A stretch of 60,000 nt of DNA from Apostichopus japonicus (lineage: Eukaryota > Echinodermata > Holothuroidea > Aspidochirotida > Stichopodidae): contig NC_092570.1 in NCBI RefSeq assembly GCF_037975245.1, forward strand, positions 19,543,418 through 19,603,417, written 5' to 3'. Numbering within the stretch: the first letter of the stretch is position 1; every line of letters starts with the position of its first letter. This document shows positions 1 through 11,456 of this stretch, piece after piece. The notes under the pieces were generated by a model. The model was not told where the DNA came from. It saw only the letters and a program-made list of their open reading frames with translations, and did no database searches. A program made the position numbers and the translations under genes.

Positions 1-2429
1 CTGGTAGTACCTGTCGCACCTTAGATGATAATTTCACGCCTCTCTGACCCAAACTAGTGCCACCAACTAGCAATTAGTTGAATCCATTGATACTAGTGGC
101 AGTATCAACCCAGAGTTTTGCAAGTGAAGTAAGCAAACTTTGGCTTGGCCTGAATACATCTAGAATATTTCTTTTGCATGCTACTGTAGCTGAGCTTAGT
201 GTTCATCTGCATTTCGAAAAAATAGCAGACTGTCTTGAGATATTTTAAAGTCACAAGTTTGGTCACCAATTACCAAAGACGTATTGAATTCACGATTACA
301 ACTTGTAAGTAGTAGCATGAATAGTAGCTATTACAACATAAAGAGAAAATTTACCTGTGTATCTAGGTTTGAATCTGAGGTAACGTTATGTCTGTTGTAT
401 AGTAGGTAGCATGCAGTAAGTAACATTGTTTGTATGAGTAGTAGATACTACGTTGATTAAGTTTGAAACAAATGAAGAGAGAAGTTGCTTGTACTGTAGT
501 ATCTGAGTTTGAATCTGAGGATACATTATTTCAGTTCTATAGTAGGTAAAATAGCATGCAGTAAGTAACATTGTTTGTATGAGTAGTAGATACTACGTTG
601 ATTAGGTTTGAAACAAACGAAGAGAGAAGTTGCTTGTACTGTAGTATCTGAGTTTGAATCTGAGGATACATTATGTCAGTTCTATAGTAGGTACAATAGC
701 ATGCAGTAACATTGTTTGTATGAGTAGTAGATACTACGTTGATTAAGTTTGAAACAAATGAAGAGAGAAGTTGCTTGTTCTGTAGTATCTGAGTTTGAAT
801 CTGAGGATACATTATGTCAGTTCTATAGTAGGTACAATAGCATGCAGTAACATTGTTTGTATGAGTAGTAGATACTACGTTGATTAAGTTTGAAACAAAT
901 GAAGAGAGAAGTTGCTTGTACTGTAGTATCTGAGTTTGAATCTGAGGATAAATTATGACAGTTCTATAGTAGGTAAAATAGCATGCAGTTAGTAACATTG
1001 TTTATATGAATATTAGGTATTACATTAAGTTTGAAACAAGATCAAGAGTTAAGTTGCCTGTAGTATCTGAGTTTCAATCTCACTATTTATCCCATTTCAA
1101 CTTTAGTTCCATACACTCTCTGTTTCCTGTGCTAGCTAACACTTAGTTAAAACACTAGAATTGAAACTGAATATGATGAGTATCATTCTGTATAGCTGTA
1201 GTTTGATACAATACCCTTGAAGTATTCTTGTTATTTGTGCTTTCATTTTGATGAAAGGTTTGACACCGTCGGGATTTATCCCACTGCACTCGCCTAGTGA
1301 ATAAAGTAGTAAAGATATAAATTAATAATGAAGCAATCTCACTAGGTAACAACATGTCATTCATTAATCACACTATCACAGGCAGCCTTTCACTCTTTAT
1401 TTGTTGGTACTGTGAGCTGTGAGTCTGTGACAGGAATTTTAGTATCCGATAGCAGTAATGTAACACTTCAGTCATGAACTTTTACAAAGACAGTATGAAG
1501 GGGAAAGTTATATCTGGTATGGTAAGGCAAAATATTAGATATGTTTATTCAACAACAATGGAAAATTTGAAAATGTATTGCAATAACGTCTACCAGTTGT
1601 CAGCCTTGGCATGCAAAAATATTCTCAATTGATCTTAAATTTTGGGCAGAATTTTTGCTTAAAGTCCAGTGCAAAGTTTTGTCAAACAATTGTTACAAAT
1701 TGAAGTTAGTATCAAACTGTTTTCCAGTGGTCCTACTTTTCGTACATTGTTCTATTGTTTTTTAGTTTCCATCCCTTTTGTGATAAAAAAAATACCTACT
1801 ATTGCCCGCTTTTTAGTTTTGATTCAACATGAATGAATAAAAAATGCGGCTGTGAACACTTGTTTATGAAATGTTGTTTTTGTGGCATCTCATGACAGGA
1901 TGTTCCCAATATTATATTCTCTCTGTGGATTTCATTTATTTGCTTCTCTGGTATGATGACAAATATTGTTGAGTACTGAACAAGTCTGTTTCATTCCTAC
2001 TTTTTTGCTCTTTTTGTCCTTATTAATTATCCTTCTATTTCCCCAATTTTGTCAAAGGTTTTCTACATTTGTGTTCCAACATATTTTCTACATTTTCATG
2101 AAGGATGTTTTGGATTGCCTGTATAATTCTGAAGAGATGAAGTAAAGATTAATGTATTAAAATGTCTTCTCCTTTAGACTTTAGAAAAGTATCAGGAGAT
2201 TTAACATTTGCCAAAGTGATAAGAGGTTTGTAAAGATGTGTGCACTGAACGGTTTTCATCACAAGGCGATACTATGAGTATGGGGATATGTTGAAATATT
2301 AAGAATATGTTTGTCAAGATCATAAATATCAACTGAGTAGTTAAAAAATAGAGAAACATTGTATTCCTAATGCATTCCTTACTGTATTGAATTCCTAACT
2401 GTCTTCAAATTCTAACTATTTATATACAG
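1..2429. other. Non-coding sequence upstream of the first visible ATG3 exon
   Basis: Probably ATG3 intron sequence. Apart from the 141-144-bp tandem array at about 355-1080 I see no exon. I looked for the missing acidic segment and the N-terminal exons of ATG3 and did not find them here, so they should lie before base 1. Confidence 0.6.
355..1080. repeat. Minisatellite, 141-144 bp unit, about 4.5-5 copies
   Basis: The phrase gtatctgagtttgaatctga recurs at about 499, 643, 784 and 926, with a degenerate first copy near 357 and a last degenerate copy near 1060. Units differ by small indels such as the presence of a second agtaag block. A minus-strand open frame of about 150 codons through the array follows the repeat period and is not a gene. 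Confidence 0.9.
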
Positions 2430-2467
2430 AATATGTAGAGAGTGGAAAATTAGAAGATGAAGATGAA
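2430..2467 (+). CDS. ATG3: ATG3 exon: end of acidic handle region
   Basis: A 38-base exon with acceptor tatacag and donor gtgagt. It reads [12 protein letters not shown] after a split codon, aligning with the YEESGLLE segment of vertebrate ATG3. It is short and low in information, so its identity rests on the next exon continuing ATLDT as in ATG3. Confidence 0.8.
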
Positions 2468-5400
2468 GTGAGTGTTTCCTTTTTATCAAATGTGGATGTT
2501 TTCATTTCGTTTTGTTTCATTTCACTTTATTTCTTTGTTTTATCACAACGTCCATCTATGGAACGAGTATTTATTAATAAGATGTTGATGTACATTGCAA
2601 CAGGATCTAAAAAGCTTTGTAAGCTTGTGTGGTAGGAAACATGAGCTAAACTAATACACATGGACAAGGAAATGTATATACTAAGAACAAAAACAGAACA
2701 TAACAAAACAATTAATTCCAAATCAATGCAAAAGAGGGATATGTGGTAATTAATAGTCAGTAATTTCTCAAATAGAGTCTATTTCTTAAATGTGTTTGAA
2801 TAGTTTATACGCTACTCCAAACCTGTAGGCACCTACAGTAGTCAAGTTCTGTTTGTGTGAAGCGACCAGCTGGTTTTAACTCTCTGAAATTTATACGTTG
2901 CATGTCAGACAGAGTTCATATCCTAAACATATGCCCATAGATGTACCTAATTCTGTATCCTGGTAACTGCACAACAAGTAGAACTGCAGATTTACACACT
3001 AACAAAAGAGACTAGCCATGCAGGACATTTAGTTACATATTTGAACCATAAAGCACCTTACCTTGCTCAACTTTTTATGATAGTTTCTGTTTATTACCTG
3101 TCCTGTGTAAATACTGCGATATTGTTTAGTTAGTTCTTAATATGCTTAAGATACAACAGAAATGAAGCTATCCTGTAATGCACCGCAACTAGCGACTTTG
3201 TTAGATCACAGAACCATATGATGTAGCTACCATTTCCACTATACAGTATTGTAGACCTACTGGAGGCCTAGGCATGGTTGCTATGGATTGTATCAGTGTA
3301 ATTAAGTGTTAGTAGGCTATAACTAGGTCTGTTAGGGTGATACTGTGTTGTGTAGTATGCCATTGTTGCTGTGGCTAAACTTACCTCTGGTCCAACCTAC
3401 CGTACAGTGTAGTCTGCATAAGTATACTTGTCTTTGTGAATAGAACATGTAATAATTCTTATTACACACGAACATTATGCAGTGGTTGAATACTAGGAGC
3501 TGCAATGAGCAGAATCTGTATTCTGTGAGTAATCAAAACTGTGTTTTATGGAATGAATTTATATTAAATTAGATGTGTAGAATAAACATTTGTTATGAAC
3601 TTAGAGCATGCTACTCAATATGGCCGCATGGCAATACGTTTCCAGGGGTGATAGTGGCCTGGCACAACGATTAAGGTGTAAATTGTTTATAATTTTTGTT
3701 ACTTTTAGATTCACTCCAGTTCAAATTTATTTCTGCACATGTACTTTCATTTCATATATTTCATTCCAGTGTAAATATGAAATTGATGGAGAGGAGTCAT
3801 AAAAAATAAAGTCAATACAGGTTGTTACAACTGTATACCAAATTACCATAAGTACATGATGACATTATGATGGACACTAGAGAAAACAAGGGTCGTTTAT
3901 CTAGGTAGCGACCACCAGTAAACTAAACAGGAAGAAAAAATGCAGAAACATGAAACGAGAAGACATAAAAAAAAATCAACACAATACAACAACAGACGAA
4001 ATTACAGTACATTCGTCAAGAATAACATGTTTTGTTGATGTTGGTCAGCCAGGCATCCTCTCTCTCCTTTGCTTCCCTTATGTTGAAATATTGTGACGTA
4101 CAAATCAACAGCCATTTATAGTGCATAGAGACTTAGAGAGTCACTCTCCCTCTTATTTTTTTACCAGGCCACTTTAGATACATCAAAGATTCCAAAGGTT
4201 GACACATCGGCAACAGGAGCTGCATCTGATATTCTGCAGACCAGAACCTATGACCTGAATATAACGTATGATAAGTATTACCAAACGCCTAGGATGTGGC
4301 TCTACGGATATGATGAGGTGAGATTATTGAATGTCCAAGTTCTAAAGATATTTCACTGGCAGGATTCAAGATTAGATTCCTCACTTTCCAATAATCTGCA
4401 TTTTGCCAACATTGCAGTCTTTCACTTTAATTCAGCCTTTTTTTTTTGGGGGGGGGGGGGAGGTGAAACTTCAAACTGTAATTTTTGCCACAGAAACTTT
4501 CTTGTATGTTGCACTTATCTGGCAAAAACAGAACACAGTACATTCTTGTTTAATCATGGTATCATTGTGTATGCCTCTTAGCATGGTTCTTGAAACTGAG
4601 TCAAACTGTTATTGCTGCTTTGAATATGATACAAGTGTGCTTTTAAGTGTCCTTCAAACTGCTTAAAGTAGGATTTAAGGTAAGATTCCTCATTTCCAAT
4701 GTCATGGCAGTTTCTCGGCATCATTTCTAAGAGTTAATGTAGTATACCATAGTTATATATATAATGGTCACCTTCATTCTCTGACTTCTATGCCTCCAAG
4801 TATGTGGTTATATTATGAACATTGTATCTGTTAAAACTGCATTTGATTTATTCTGTTTATTTCCTTTTATTTTCCAGAATAGAAAACCTCTTACCGTAGA
4901 GGAGATGTATGAAGACATAAGTCAAGATCATGTTAAGAAAACTGTTACAGTAGAATCCCATCCTCATCTTTCTCAAATGTTGTGTTCTGTTCATCCATGC
5001 AGGTAAATCTACTTGTTATAATTGGGAACATGAATATCAACAAGACCTGCAAAAACATTTTAAGGTGTGTGTTTAGTAAACAGAGGAAGGCAGATTGTTT
5101 GTTAAAACAGTTTCAACAGAGAAAGAAAAGCAAATGATGAGTTAAAATGAAGATGTGGACTGTTCTTTTTGTTATTTTTGACTGATGAAAGACGAATACA
5201 TTCTAAGTGTCCTGGTGAAGTTTGCATTAAATTCCCATTAAATTGCAGCAAAAAGGTGTGATGTCATAGAAATACACTGACAAATTTCTTCTTATGTCTT
5301 TCTTTAAAATTTACATCCATTTACTTTAAAATTTGGAATACATCTCAGTAAGATCACACCTTCATACTTAGCATATTGTTAACTTCATACTCTCTGTGGA

Positions 5401-6790
5401 TAAAGTTAGAACTCAAGCCAATCAAAGGTCAAAACAATAAATTGAAAAATACAGAAAAGGAGCGAAACATTTTGCTGTCAGTGTACAACTATGATGTCAC
5501 AACCTGCTTGCTTCAAGTTCACTTATGTTACAACCTGTGACAATTTCAATTAGTATCAGTATCTCGATAGTGCTATGTAGAAATTGCTTTCAAATTTCAT
5601 AGGGATGCTTAGAACATGTTCCTCTTTTATCAGTCAATAAAGAAATTTCCTCTGAACTATCATTTCAAGTTATCAAGTCTATGATAAAGTTTGCATGATG
5701 AAATACTTGTATGTTTACTAGTGAGCTATTTCCATTCTTTGTTTCTGCAGACACGCTGATGTTATGAAGAAGATTATTCACACCGTAGCAGACGGTGGAG
5801 GAGAACTTGGAGTTCATATGTATCCTTTATTACAGTCTTACTAAACCTGAACTTAATACATTTATGTATCGTAAACATTCCACGAACAAAACCATATCTC
5901 TGTGGTACATCACACAAGCTACGATTCTGTCATCGGATCAGTGCTTGTAAATGCCCTAGTCACCTATTCCCGATGTTTGGAGTGCCCCATGGGATGAAAC
6001 CCAGGAAATTTGATCAAATTGGTATCTCTTGCGAATGAATTGCAATTTTCCAGCCGAAATATGATGTCTGAAGGTTACTATTCCATGTGTAGCGTATGTT
6101 GTAAGGTATTTAGATTGTTTCTCTAATTCTCTTCAACATCAACAGTGGATTCCTATGTGTATATCACAGTCCATGAAGAGATGTATTGAAACCACATATA
6201 GTCTTTGGCTAGTTGAATTGTCTACCCCAGTTCCCATGACACTCCTTATTATAGCCTGCAACTGTGAGTCACTCTGAGAAACCTCGCTGCAAATTACTTT
6301 TCTTCCTGTGCTGATGTATGTTGAGTTATGTCTCTGCTTGGAAACTGAATGTTATAGCATTCCTGGCTGGATTTCAGAACCTTGTAATTCACTTGCCACC
6401 CAAAGTTTTGTTTTCTAAGAGTTTGTCATGTACAATGTAATTGTGTTTCTGTTATCAGTGATAGAAGTGGAATATTCCCCAAAAATAAATTATAAATAAA
6501 GAACAAACAAAGAAACCAAAATACAACATACATCTCAATTGGGACCCAAGTATCATAACATATTTCACACCATTTATACATGAACCTAATTCAACACATC
6601 TCTTATTTTAAGTCATATATAGTGAGGATAATTCATATCGCCCAGTATAAGATCAATAGCATTTTTGTTCCTTTATATTTTATCTTTCCCTTAACTTCAT
6701 ACTTGCAGGTATTTACTCATCTTTCTGAAGTTTGTGCAAGCAGTCATCCCGACTATAGAGTATGACTACACCAGACATTTTACCATGTGA
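2430..6790 (+). CDS. ATG3: ATG3, E2-like autophagy conjugating enzyme (3' part, five exons)
   Basis: ATG3 accepts Atg8/LC3-family proteins from ATG7 on its catalytic cysteine and transfers them to phosphatidylethanolamine on the growing autophagosome membrane. Five coding exons are visible: 2430-2467, 4168-4317, 4878-5002, 5751-5819 and 6709-6790, joined with phases 0, 0, 2 and 2. The first begins with the last two bases of a split codon, so earlier exons exist upstream of the window. Together they encode about 154 residues: the acidic end of the handle region, the ILQTRTYDL and [11 protein letters not shown] strands, the [19 protein letters not shown] helix, the catalytic HPC motif, [12 protein letters not shown] and the C-terminal [10 protein letters not shown] followed by TGA. 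From memory this matches vertebrate ATG3 almost residue for residue; one difference is that the proline run before the catalytic site in human ATG3 is absent here. The N-terminal amphipathic helix and ATG7-binding region are not in the window. Confidence 0.96.
2468..4167 (+). other. ATG3 intron
   Basis: A 1.7-kb intron between the acidic handle exon and the ILQTRTYDL exon. It contains a short tggaggcctaggcatgg segment near 3260 of the TAGGCCTA type. Nothing else is recognisable. Confidence 0.75.
4168..4317 (+). CDS. ATG3: ATG3 exon: first core beta strands of the E2-like fold
   Basis: Starts after ttaccag and ends before gtgaga; 50 complete codons. It begins ATLDTSKI, passes through a variable linker, then [20 protein letters not shown] and RMWLYGYDE, the conserved strand segment of the Atg3/Atg10 fold. 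Confidence 0.95.
4318..4877 (+). other. ATG3 intron with poly(T)/poly(G) tract
   Basis: The intron carries a run of T followed directly by about twelve G near 4438-4460, one of many poly(G) or poly(C) tracts in the window. Open frames through it are not exons. Confidence 0.75.
4878..5002 (+). CDS. ATG3: ATG3 exon carrying the catalytic HPC cysteine
   Basis: Starts after tttccag and ends before gtaaat, phase 2. It encodes [16 protein letters not shown], then [18 protein letters not shown] and the CSVHPCR catalytic segment. The cysteine of the HPC motif is the thioester-forming residue in the Atg3/Atg10 family. The final Arg codon is split across the intron. Confidence 0.96.
5751..5819 (+). 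CDS. ATG3: ATG3 exon after the catalytic site; ends at a U12-type donor
   Basis: Encodes [20 protein letters not shown] and GVH, ending with AT of the next Met codon. The donor is GTATCCTTT at 5820, an exact match to the minor-spliceosome 5' splice site. Choosing this boundary makes the next exon continue [11 protein letters not shown] in frame. Confidence 0.93.
5820..6708 (+). other. U12-type (minor spliceosome) intron of ATG3
   Basis: The 5' end reads GTATCCTTT, the GT-AG form of the U12 5' splice-site consensus. Near the 3' end, 6689-6695 reads CCTTAAC, the core of the U12 branch-site consensus, with its adenosine about 14 bases before the exon and no long pyrimidine tract between it and the AG. 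These spacings are what U12 introns require. Every other intron I traced has U2-type signals. Confidence 0.88.
6709..6790 (+). CDS. ATG3: ATG3 last exon with stop codon
   Basis: Starts with G after acttgcag and encodes [20 protein letters not shown] then TRHFTM and TGA at 6788-6790. The extreme C-terminal sequence is that of vertebrate ATG3, so the reading frame and stop are secure. Confidence 0.96.
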
Positions 6791-6851
6791 TGTGCTATTG
6801 GATCAATATTGCTATAATTTACTAACACGACTCATTATTGCAGAGATGGCC

Positions 6852-6857
6852 AATAAA
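6852..6857 (+). terminator. Candidate poly(A) signal of ATG3
   Basis: AATAAA lies 61 bases after the ATG3 stop codon, which would give a very short 3' UTR. It is the first canonical hexamer downstream; a more distal site cannot be excluded. Confidence 0.5.
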
Positions 6858-9800
6858 GTGTTGCATGTGTCTAGTGATGTTAAGGTTTTCATGCTGCCTT
6901 ACCATAGCAACTGTATCCAAGGAGAAACATAGCTTATTGCTTTAGTTGTTGGTTGACAGCCCATGCACATAAAAGAACACAATAGCTGCTGGTATGTTGA
7001 TGTATTAGCTGGTATCTCCCGCCTGCCCCTTTCCCCACCAGGAAAAAAAAAACCCATCAAAAATACAAAGAGAAGGTGGGATAAAAACATTACAGCAAAA
7101 TATCTATGTTTCAAACTACAAAATGTGATGTACTTGAGCAAAACAAAATCTTGCCTTTTTGTGAACAGGAAAGGATCGATATGAAAATGGTGACTATTTC
7201 AGCTTGGAAATCTGCTATCTGACCTTGATGTTATTAATGTTATAGAAAAATTGTAGCATCTGGCTATGCTGTAACCATTATTGTGCCATTACACATTTGC
7301 TATCAGTGGTCACATATAATTGATCAACTTTAGTGTGATATATCATGCTTTTCTGCTCAAAGAGAAATCTATAGCTCTTGCTTGATATTTGGAAATAGTT
7401 TGCAGGTGTTTGGCCTTTGGAAACTGTTGGGCAATTTTGCCCCAATAGAAGAATTCACATGAAAAGTTTGGTGCCAAAATAAATTTCAAACAAAAATTTA
7501 AACAAAGTTTAGATAGTGTTTCTGTGGAATGGATTAAATAACTATATCTTGCCAACTAAAATTTTCTATGGATAGATTGGTAGATGCTATGGGACAGGGT
7601 ATACGGTAGTAATAAGAGTATGAAGAAACTTTAACTAGGAAACTGAACCTTAAGTCTCAAGTTTATCATTTGGTTTAGGCAGCTATGGAATCCTTTCTTC
7701 TTTTCATTTGGTTTTCAAGATATGGAAATATTTGGGTCTTTAAAGGAGATGAGTGTGATGAGACATTATCTTCTATAATTTTAAGTATGTGCCTACTCGC
7801 ATTACGATTTTAGTTTTGCATTCCAGATTTTTAATATTTTTTTTTAAATTAATATTTACATAAGGTGCTATGCGGTGACAGATGACTGTACCATTATTGG
7901 CACAGACTTAATTTTTCTGAGCTTTAACTTGACAAGAAAAACAAACATGATTTTAGGTGAGTATGTGTCATGCCACAGGATGTAGAGATTGTTGAAATGA
8001 ACATAATGGGTTTGTTTTGTATGTAGCTGTAGTCAAAGAGGTTCTGCTCAATCCTTATTTTTCTCTTTTCATATTTTGTACATACTTGGGAATTTTTTTG
8101 AGTTTGGATCTTGCATGATACTTATGGTTCAGTATTAGTTTCTTAGTATTTTCAGAGTAAAAGATATTACATGCCAGATGTCTTCTTCTTGCTTTTGCCC
8201 TCTAGTGGTCGGCATCATCGGGTATTGCTGCCATGTTAGTTCCACAATTGATGGGATTATATCAAGTTGTAATGGGAATCCTGGATCACACTTTCTTTGC
8301 AATACATCTTGCAGATCCATTGAAAATTGCATTGCAAACACTATTAAAGTTTGTCTTCTTGTGTCATACCACCTGTGAGTGAATCAAGAGCCAAATCTAC
8401 TCATTGTGACAGACTTTGGCAAGTTGTTTTTGTCGGTATGTCACTACACTTTGCTATGCATCGTTCACTTTTCAGGTTCAAAGATCATGTATAGGTGACG
8501 TTGGCTTCGTGAAAAATGGTGCTTTATGTGGAAAATTATGTGGCAACTACTATATGAATATTTGTTTATGAGCCAAACAAATTGGATGCTTGAGAAATCC
8601 CCCCCCCCCCCCCTTTGCATTATCAAAGTGTATTTCATTACTCACAGGCCTAAGAAACTATCTACTGGCTAAAATCAAATTGTCAGCCCAATAATATTTA
8701 CTGAAAATAAGCAGTAATGTGTGGCTATCATACAGATTCTTTGACCGATGATTGTTTACCAACTTACCATGTGTTTAGAAAAATTATTTAAATTAGTTAT
8801 TAAATTGTTAATAACTAGGAAAATGCCAGTTCCTATTTTTTTTACTACTGACAATTGGCAAAATTCAATTAAATGTGGGCACTAAATCCTGCCATGATAA
8901 AATTGGGTGGGGTGGGGGAGGGGGAGGAGGGCTCAGCTTCCCCACTGGCAGACAATATTAATACACACTACAAGTCTGTACTCCATCAGTCTTATGGAGC
9001 ATTCACCTCTTGTTATTGAACTGTATTGCACACTCACATGCTACGAAGTCAAATAATACTCCCTCCCAATATGCTGAAAATTCAGGAAATATTTTTTGAA
9101 GTTTTTTTCGCATTGATTCTGTAAATTTTGTCCAATTATCTGATTGCTGGATGTAAATTATGTGTGAAATGCAGGATTGTTAAGATTCAAATGTATTTAC
9201 AGTAAACTATGTAAGAATGAAGGAATAGACTTGATCAAATATACAACACAGTGTAACGGAAGGTATTTTGGCATTTTTTTTTTTTTTTACTTTTATTTTG
9301 TATTTCATTTTTCTCTTGCATAAATTCCTCTTTATGGATGTATTCTGATCAGATTTAGAAAATCCAGTATATCCGCAGGGTTCTAGTGAGCATAGATCGT
9401 ACGACTACAGACTAGTTCACCCTCCCCTCTGCTCCCTTTCCAACCTAGGTCTCATGAATGCTGACCAGTACCCGTTTCCCTTTTGAAATCAGCTAAAAGA
9501 CTCCCAACAGTTATCCATGTACCTAAGTTGTACACTGTATTCCTAGTACATGCCCAGAAAAGTGATAGCCCATGAGAAAAAGGTGATTGGTCCCCCTGTA
9601 AGCATTTGAGCTTACTACTGCATATGCAGACGGAGGATGTTTACCCAAGGAAGATACCAACATACGGATGCTGACACATGTTACCAGTCCTCTTAAGGTA
9701 ACTATACCATTCTTGTACCAGGTCCAATGTACTTCCCTGTGACTCCTAAATTAACATACTACGAGCTATGACTTAAAAAATAATGATGCAATCATAATGG

Positions 9801-9894
9801 TTGGTATTGTTATTAACTAAGGAAAGAGTTACAAAAGGGGAAAAAATGAAGAAAAAACAAACAAATAAAACTAACAATTGCCAATTTGCATTTG
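6858..9894. other. Intergenic region between ATG3 and the SBNO/FGT1-like gene
   Basis: About 3 kb without recognisable exons on either strand. It holds a poly(C) run near 8600, a GGGGT/GGGGA-rich stretch near 8904-8935 and a poly(T) run near 9277. Several short open frames are unsupported. Confidence 0.6.
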
Positions 9895-9959
9895 CTAATG
9901 GTGTCTAAAAAAGTCGGTAGATTGCTGAAACGATACAGTATCTTTAGGGCTACCGTATA

Positions 9960-10000
9960 AAACAGCAGAACCGGAAGTAAAATTCAAGCGCGAAACAGCT
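9960..10000 (+). promoter_or_regulatory. Candidate promoter elements: ETS-type CCGGAAGT and E2F-type GCGCGAAA
   Basis: CCGGAAGT at 9971-9978 matches the ETS/GABP core-promoter motif. GCGCGAAA at 9988-9995 is the reverse complement of TTTCGCGC, a full E2F consensus. They sit 10 bases apart in a locally CpG-richer patch, about 200 bases before a good GTGAGT donor at 10192 and about 1 kb before the first coding exon of the SBNO/FGT1-like gene. That they drive this gene is inference; a divergent transcript is equally possible. Confidence 0.4.
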
Positions 10001-10009
10001 GTCTCTACA

Positions 10010-10191
10010 ATTTCGACAATCGCTGGTACGTTAGTAAACATGTAGTGGCATGAGTGCTGTGTTGAGTATACGGTATTGATACATTTATCTGTTGAACTGT
10101 ACCGAAATAAGGCTCGCAGTTGTTGCTGGCTGTTACAAAAGTGTTTTCCTATTGTCGATTGTGAGACCGACATGTCTTGATTCCATCATCC
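10010..10191 (+). other. Putative non-coding first exon of the SBNO/FGT1-like gene
   Basis: The 3' border is set by a GTGAGT donor at 10192; the 5' border is a guess. Splicing 10191 to the acceptor at 11013 puts an in-frame TGA at 10178-10180 upstream of the ATG at 11035, which would make that ATG the true start. The same segment would carry a two-codon upstream ORF, ATG TCT TGA at 10172-10180. No transcript evidence is available. Confidence 0.3.
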
Positions 10192-11012
10192 GTGAGTTAT
10201 ACATTAATAGGTGTGAAATTTGGCTTAGCCAATATGAATAATGACTGGTTTGATAGCCTAACCTAACTAACTGTCACTGTCTATTTGTCAGGCCTAACTA
10301 AATATGTAATATGTATCAACTATCATGGAGCAGTCATAGTCCATCCATTACTTAGCCTAGCTCTTAGAAAAGGTATGGCCATAATTCATTGGGTCACATA
10401 AGAAATCATGTTGAGTTTTGGGTTTGTTAGGAATGGCTAAAAGCTCTACCCAGTAGACCTAGGTTAAGCTTATAAGGTTAGGGCCTACAATAACTTTTAG
10501 TTTTAAAGTGAGCATAGGCTTATGTAAGGCCTTAGTGTTACTGGGCCTAGGCTAGGCCTATGTTATGTATTCATGATAGTCCACACACAACTTTACTCGA
10601 GAATGTTTCTCAAGGGAGGGTTTCAGCCACCACAATTGAATTTCGTCAGGATGATAAAATAACCAACAGTCATGACGTCGCCCTTGGAAGATTATTAAAT
10701 ACTTCAGGCCTTAATATTATAATGTCAATCAATGACAGAGAGCCACCATGATTCTGGATCATACATTTTCAATGCAAAAACCCCACAAATATGACAAAGA
10801 AAGATAAGTAGCCTATAGTAGATGGCCCAAAGTTTGTTCACTGTCGTATTAAAGCTTGTGATGTATCAATTTAGTATGCTTTTAAAAATTTCCTACATTT
10901 GTCTCTTTGTCTCATTTATCAACAGATAGCAAATGTTAAACATGTATTGAATCATCAAGGCATTAGATAATGTTAATAATGCCTTACAGTAGTTTTATGA
11001 ATCTTCTTTCAG
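10192..11012 (+). other. Putative first intron, rich in TAGGCCTA-like strings
   Basis: Between 10255 and 10565 there are repeated variants of tagcctaacc, aggcctaac, agacctaggtt and gggcctaggctaggcctatg. The segment ends at a good acceptor (atcttctttcag) at 11012. I see no coding sequence. Confidence 0.4.
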
Positions 11013-11034
11013 TAAAGAGCATCCCACAGAGAAA

Positions 11035-11456
11035 ATGGACCAGGCATCTCACAATCAGTCATCACTACGTAGACAAGAGGGAGTTAACTATGCTCAAGTG
11101 CTTCAGAGTATAGCAATGTCCAGCCCAGCCCATGCCGTCATGGGACAATTGCCGGCAAATCTCATATCACCCCCAACTGCTGCTCTCCAACATGTTAACT
11201 GGGCTGCTAACCATGTTAACACAAACCAAGTTCCTTTCAGAACACCAGAAAAGGCTGGAAGTTATGGAAATCAGATTATTCCTGGACAAAAAACACCTAG
11301 TCCCAATGGAATATATCAAATGATATCTCCTACTTCTCAGTACATTCAAATGATGCAAATGTCACCTGGAATGACATCAGGGACTTCCCCACTCCGTCCT
11401 GACATACAGGAAGAATTGAAACGTCTCTCGGAAGAAGGACTTGAAGAGAACATCAG
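11035..11456 (+). CDS. SBNO-like: SBNO/FGT1-like exon 1: start and Q/S/P-rich N-terminus
   Basis: The ATG at 11035 follows an acceptor at 11012. The in-exon sequence before it has no stop (reads KEHPTEK), so an upstream start is possible unless the proposed first exon is right. Residues 1-140 are rich in Gln, Ser, Pro and Met, with a [11 protein letters not shown] segment, and end in an acidic helix-like stretch ([15 protein letters not shown]). No known domain is seen. Confidence 0.85.

Noticed and set aside
9895-10173. A 92-codon minus-strand open frame starting MSVSQSTIGKHF, whose QSTIGKHF looks like a PIP box, divergent from the SBNO-like gene
   Set aside because: No homology recognised, no continuation found, and it covers the proposed promoter and first exon. 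The motif is short enough to be chance. A divergent transcript would be needed to revive it.
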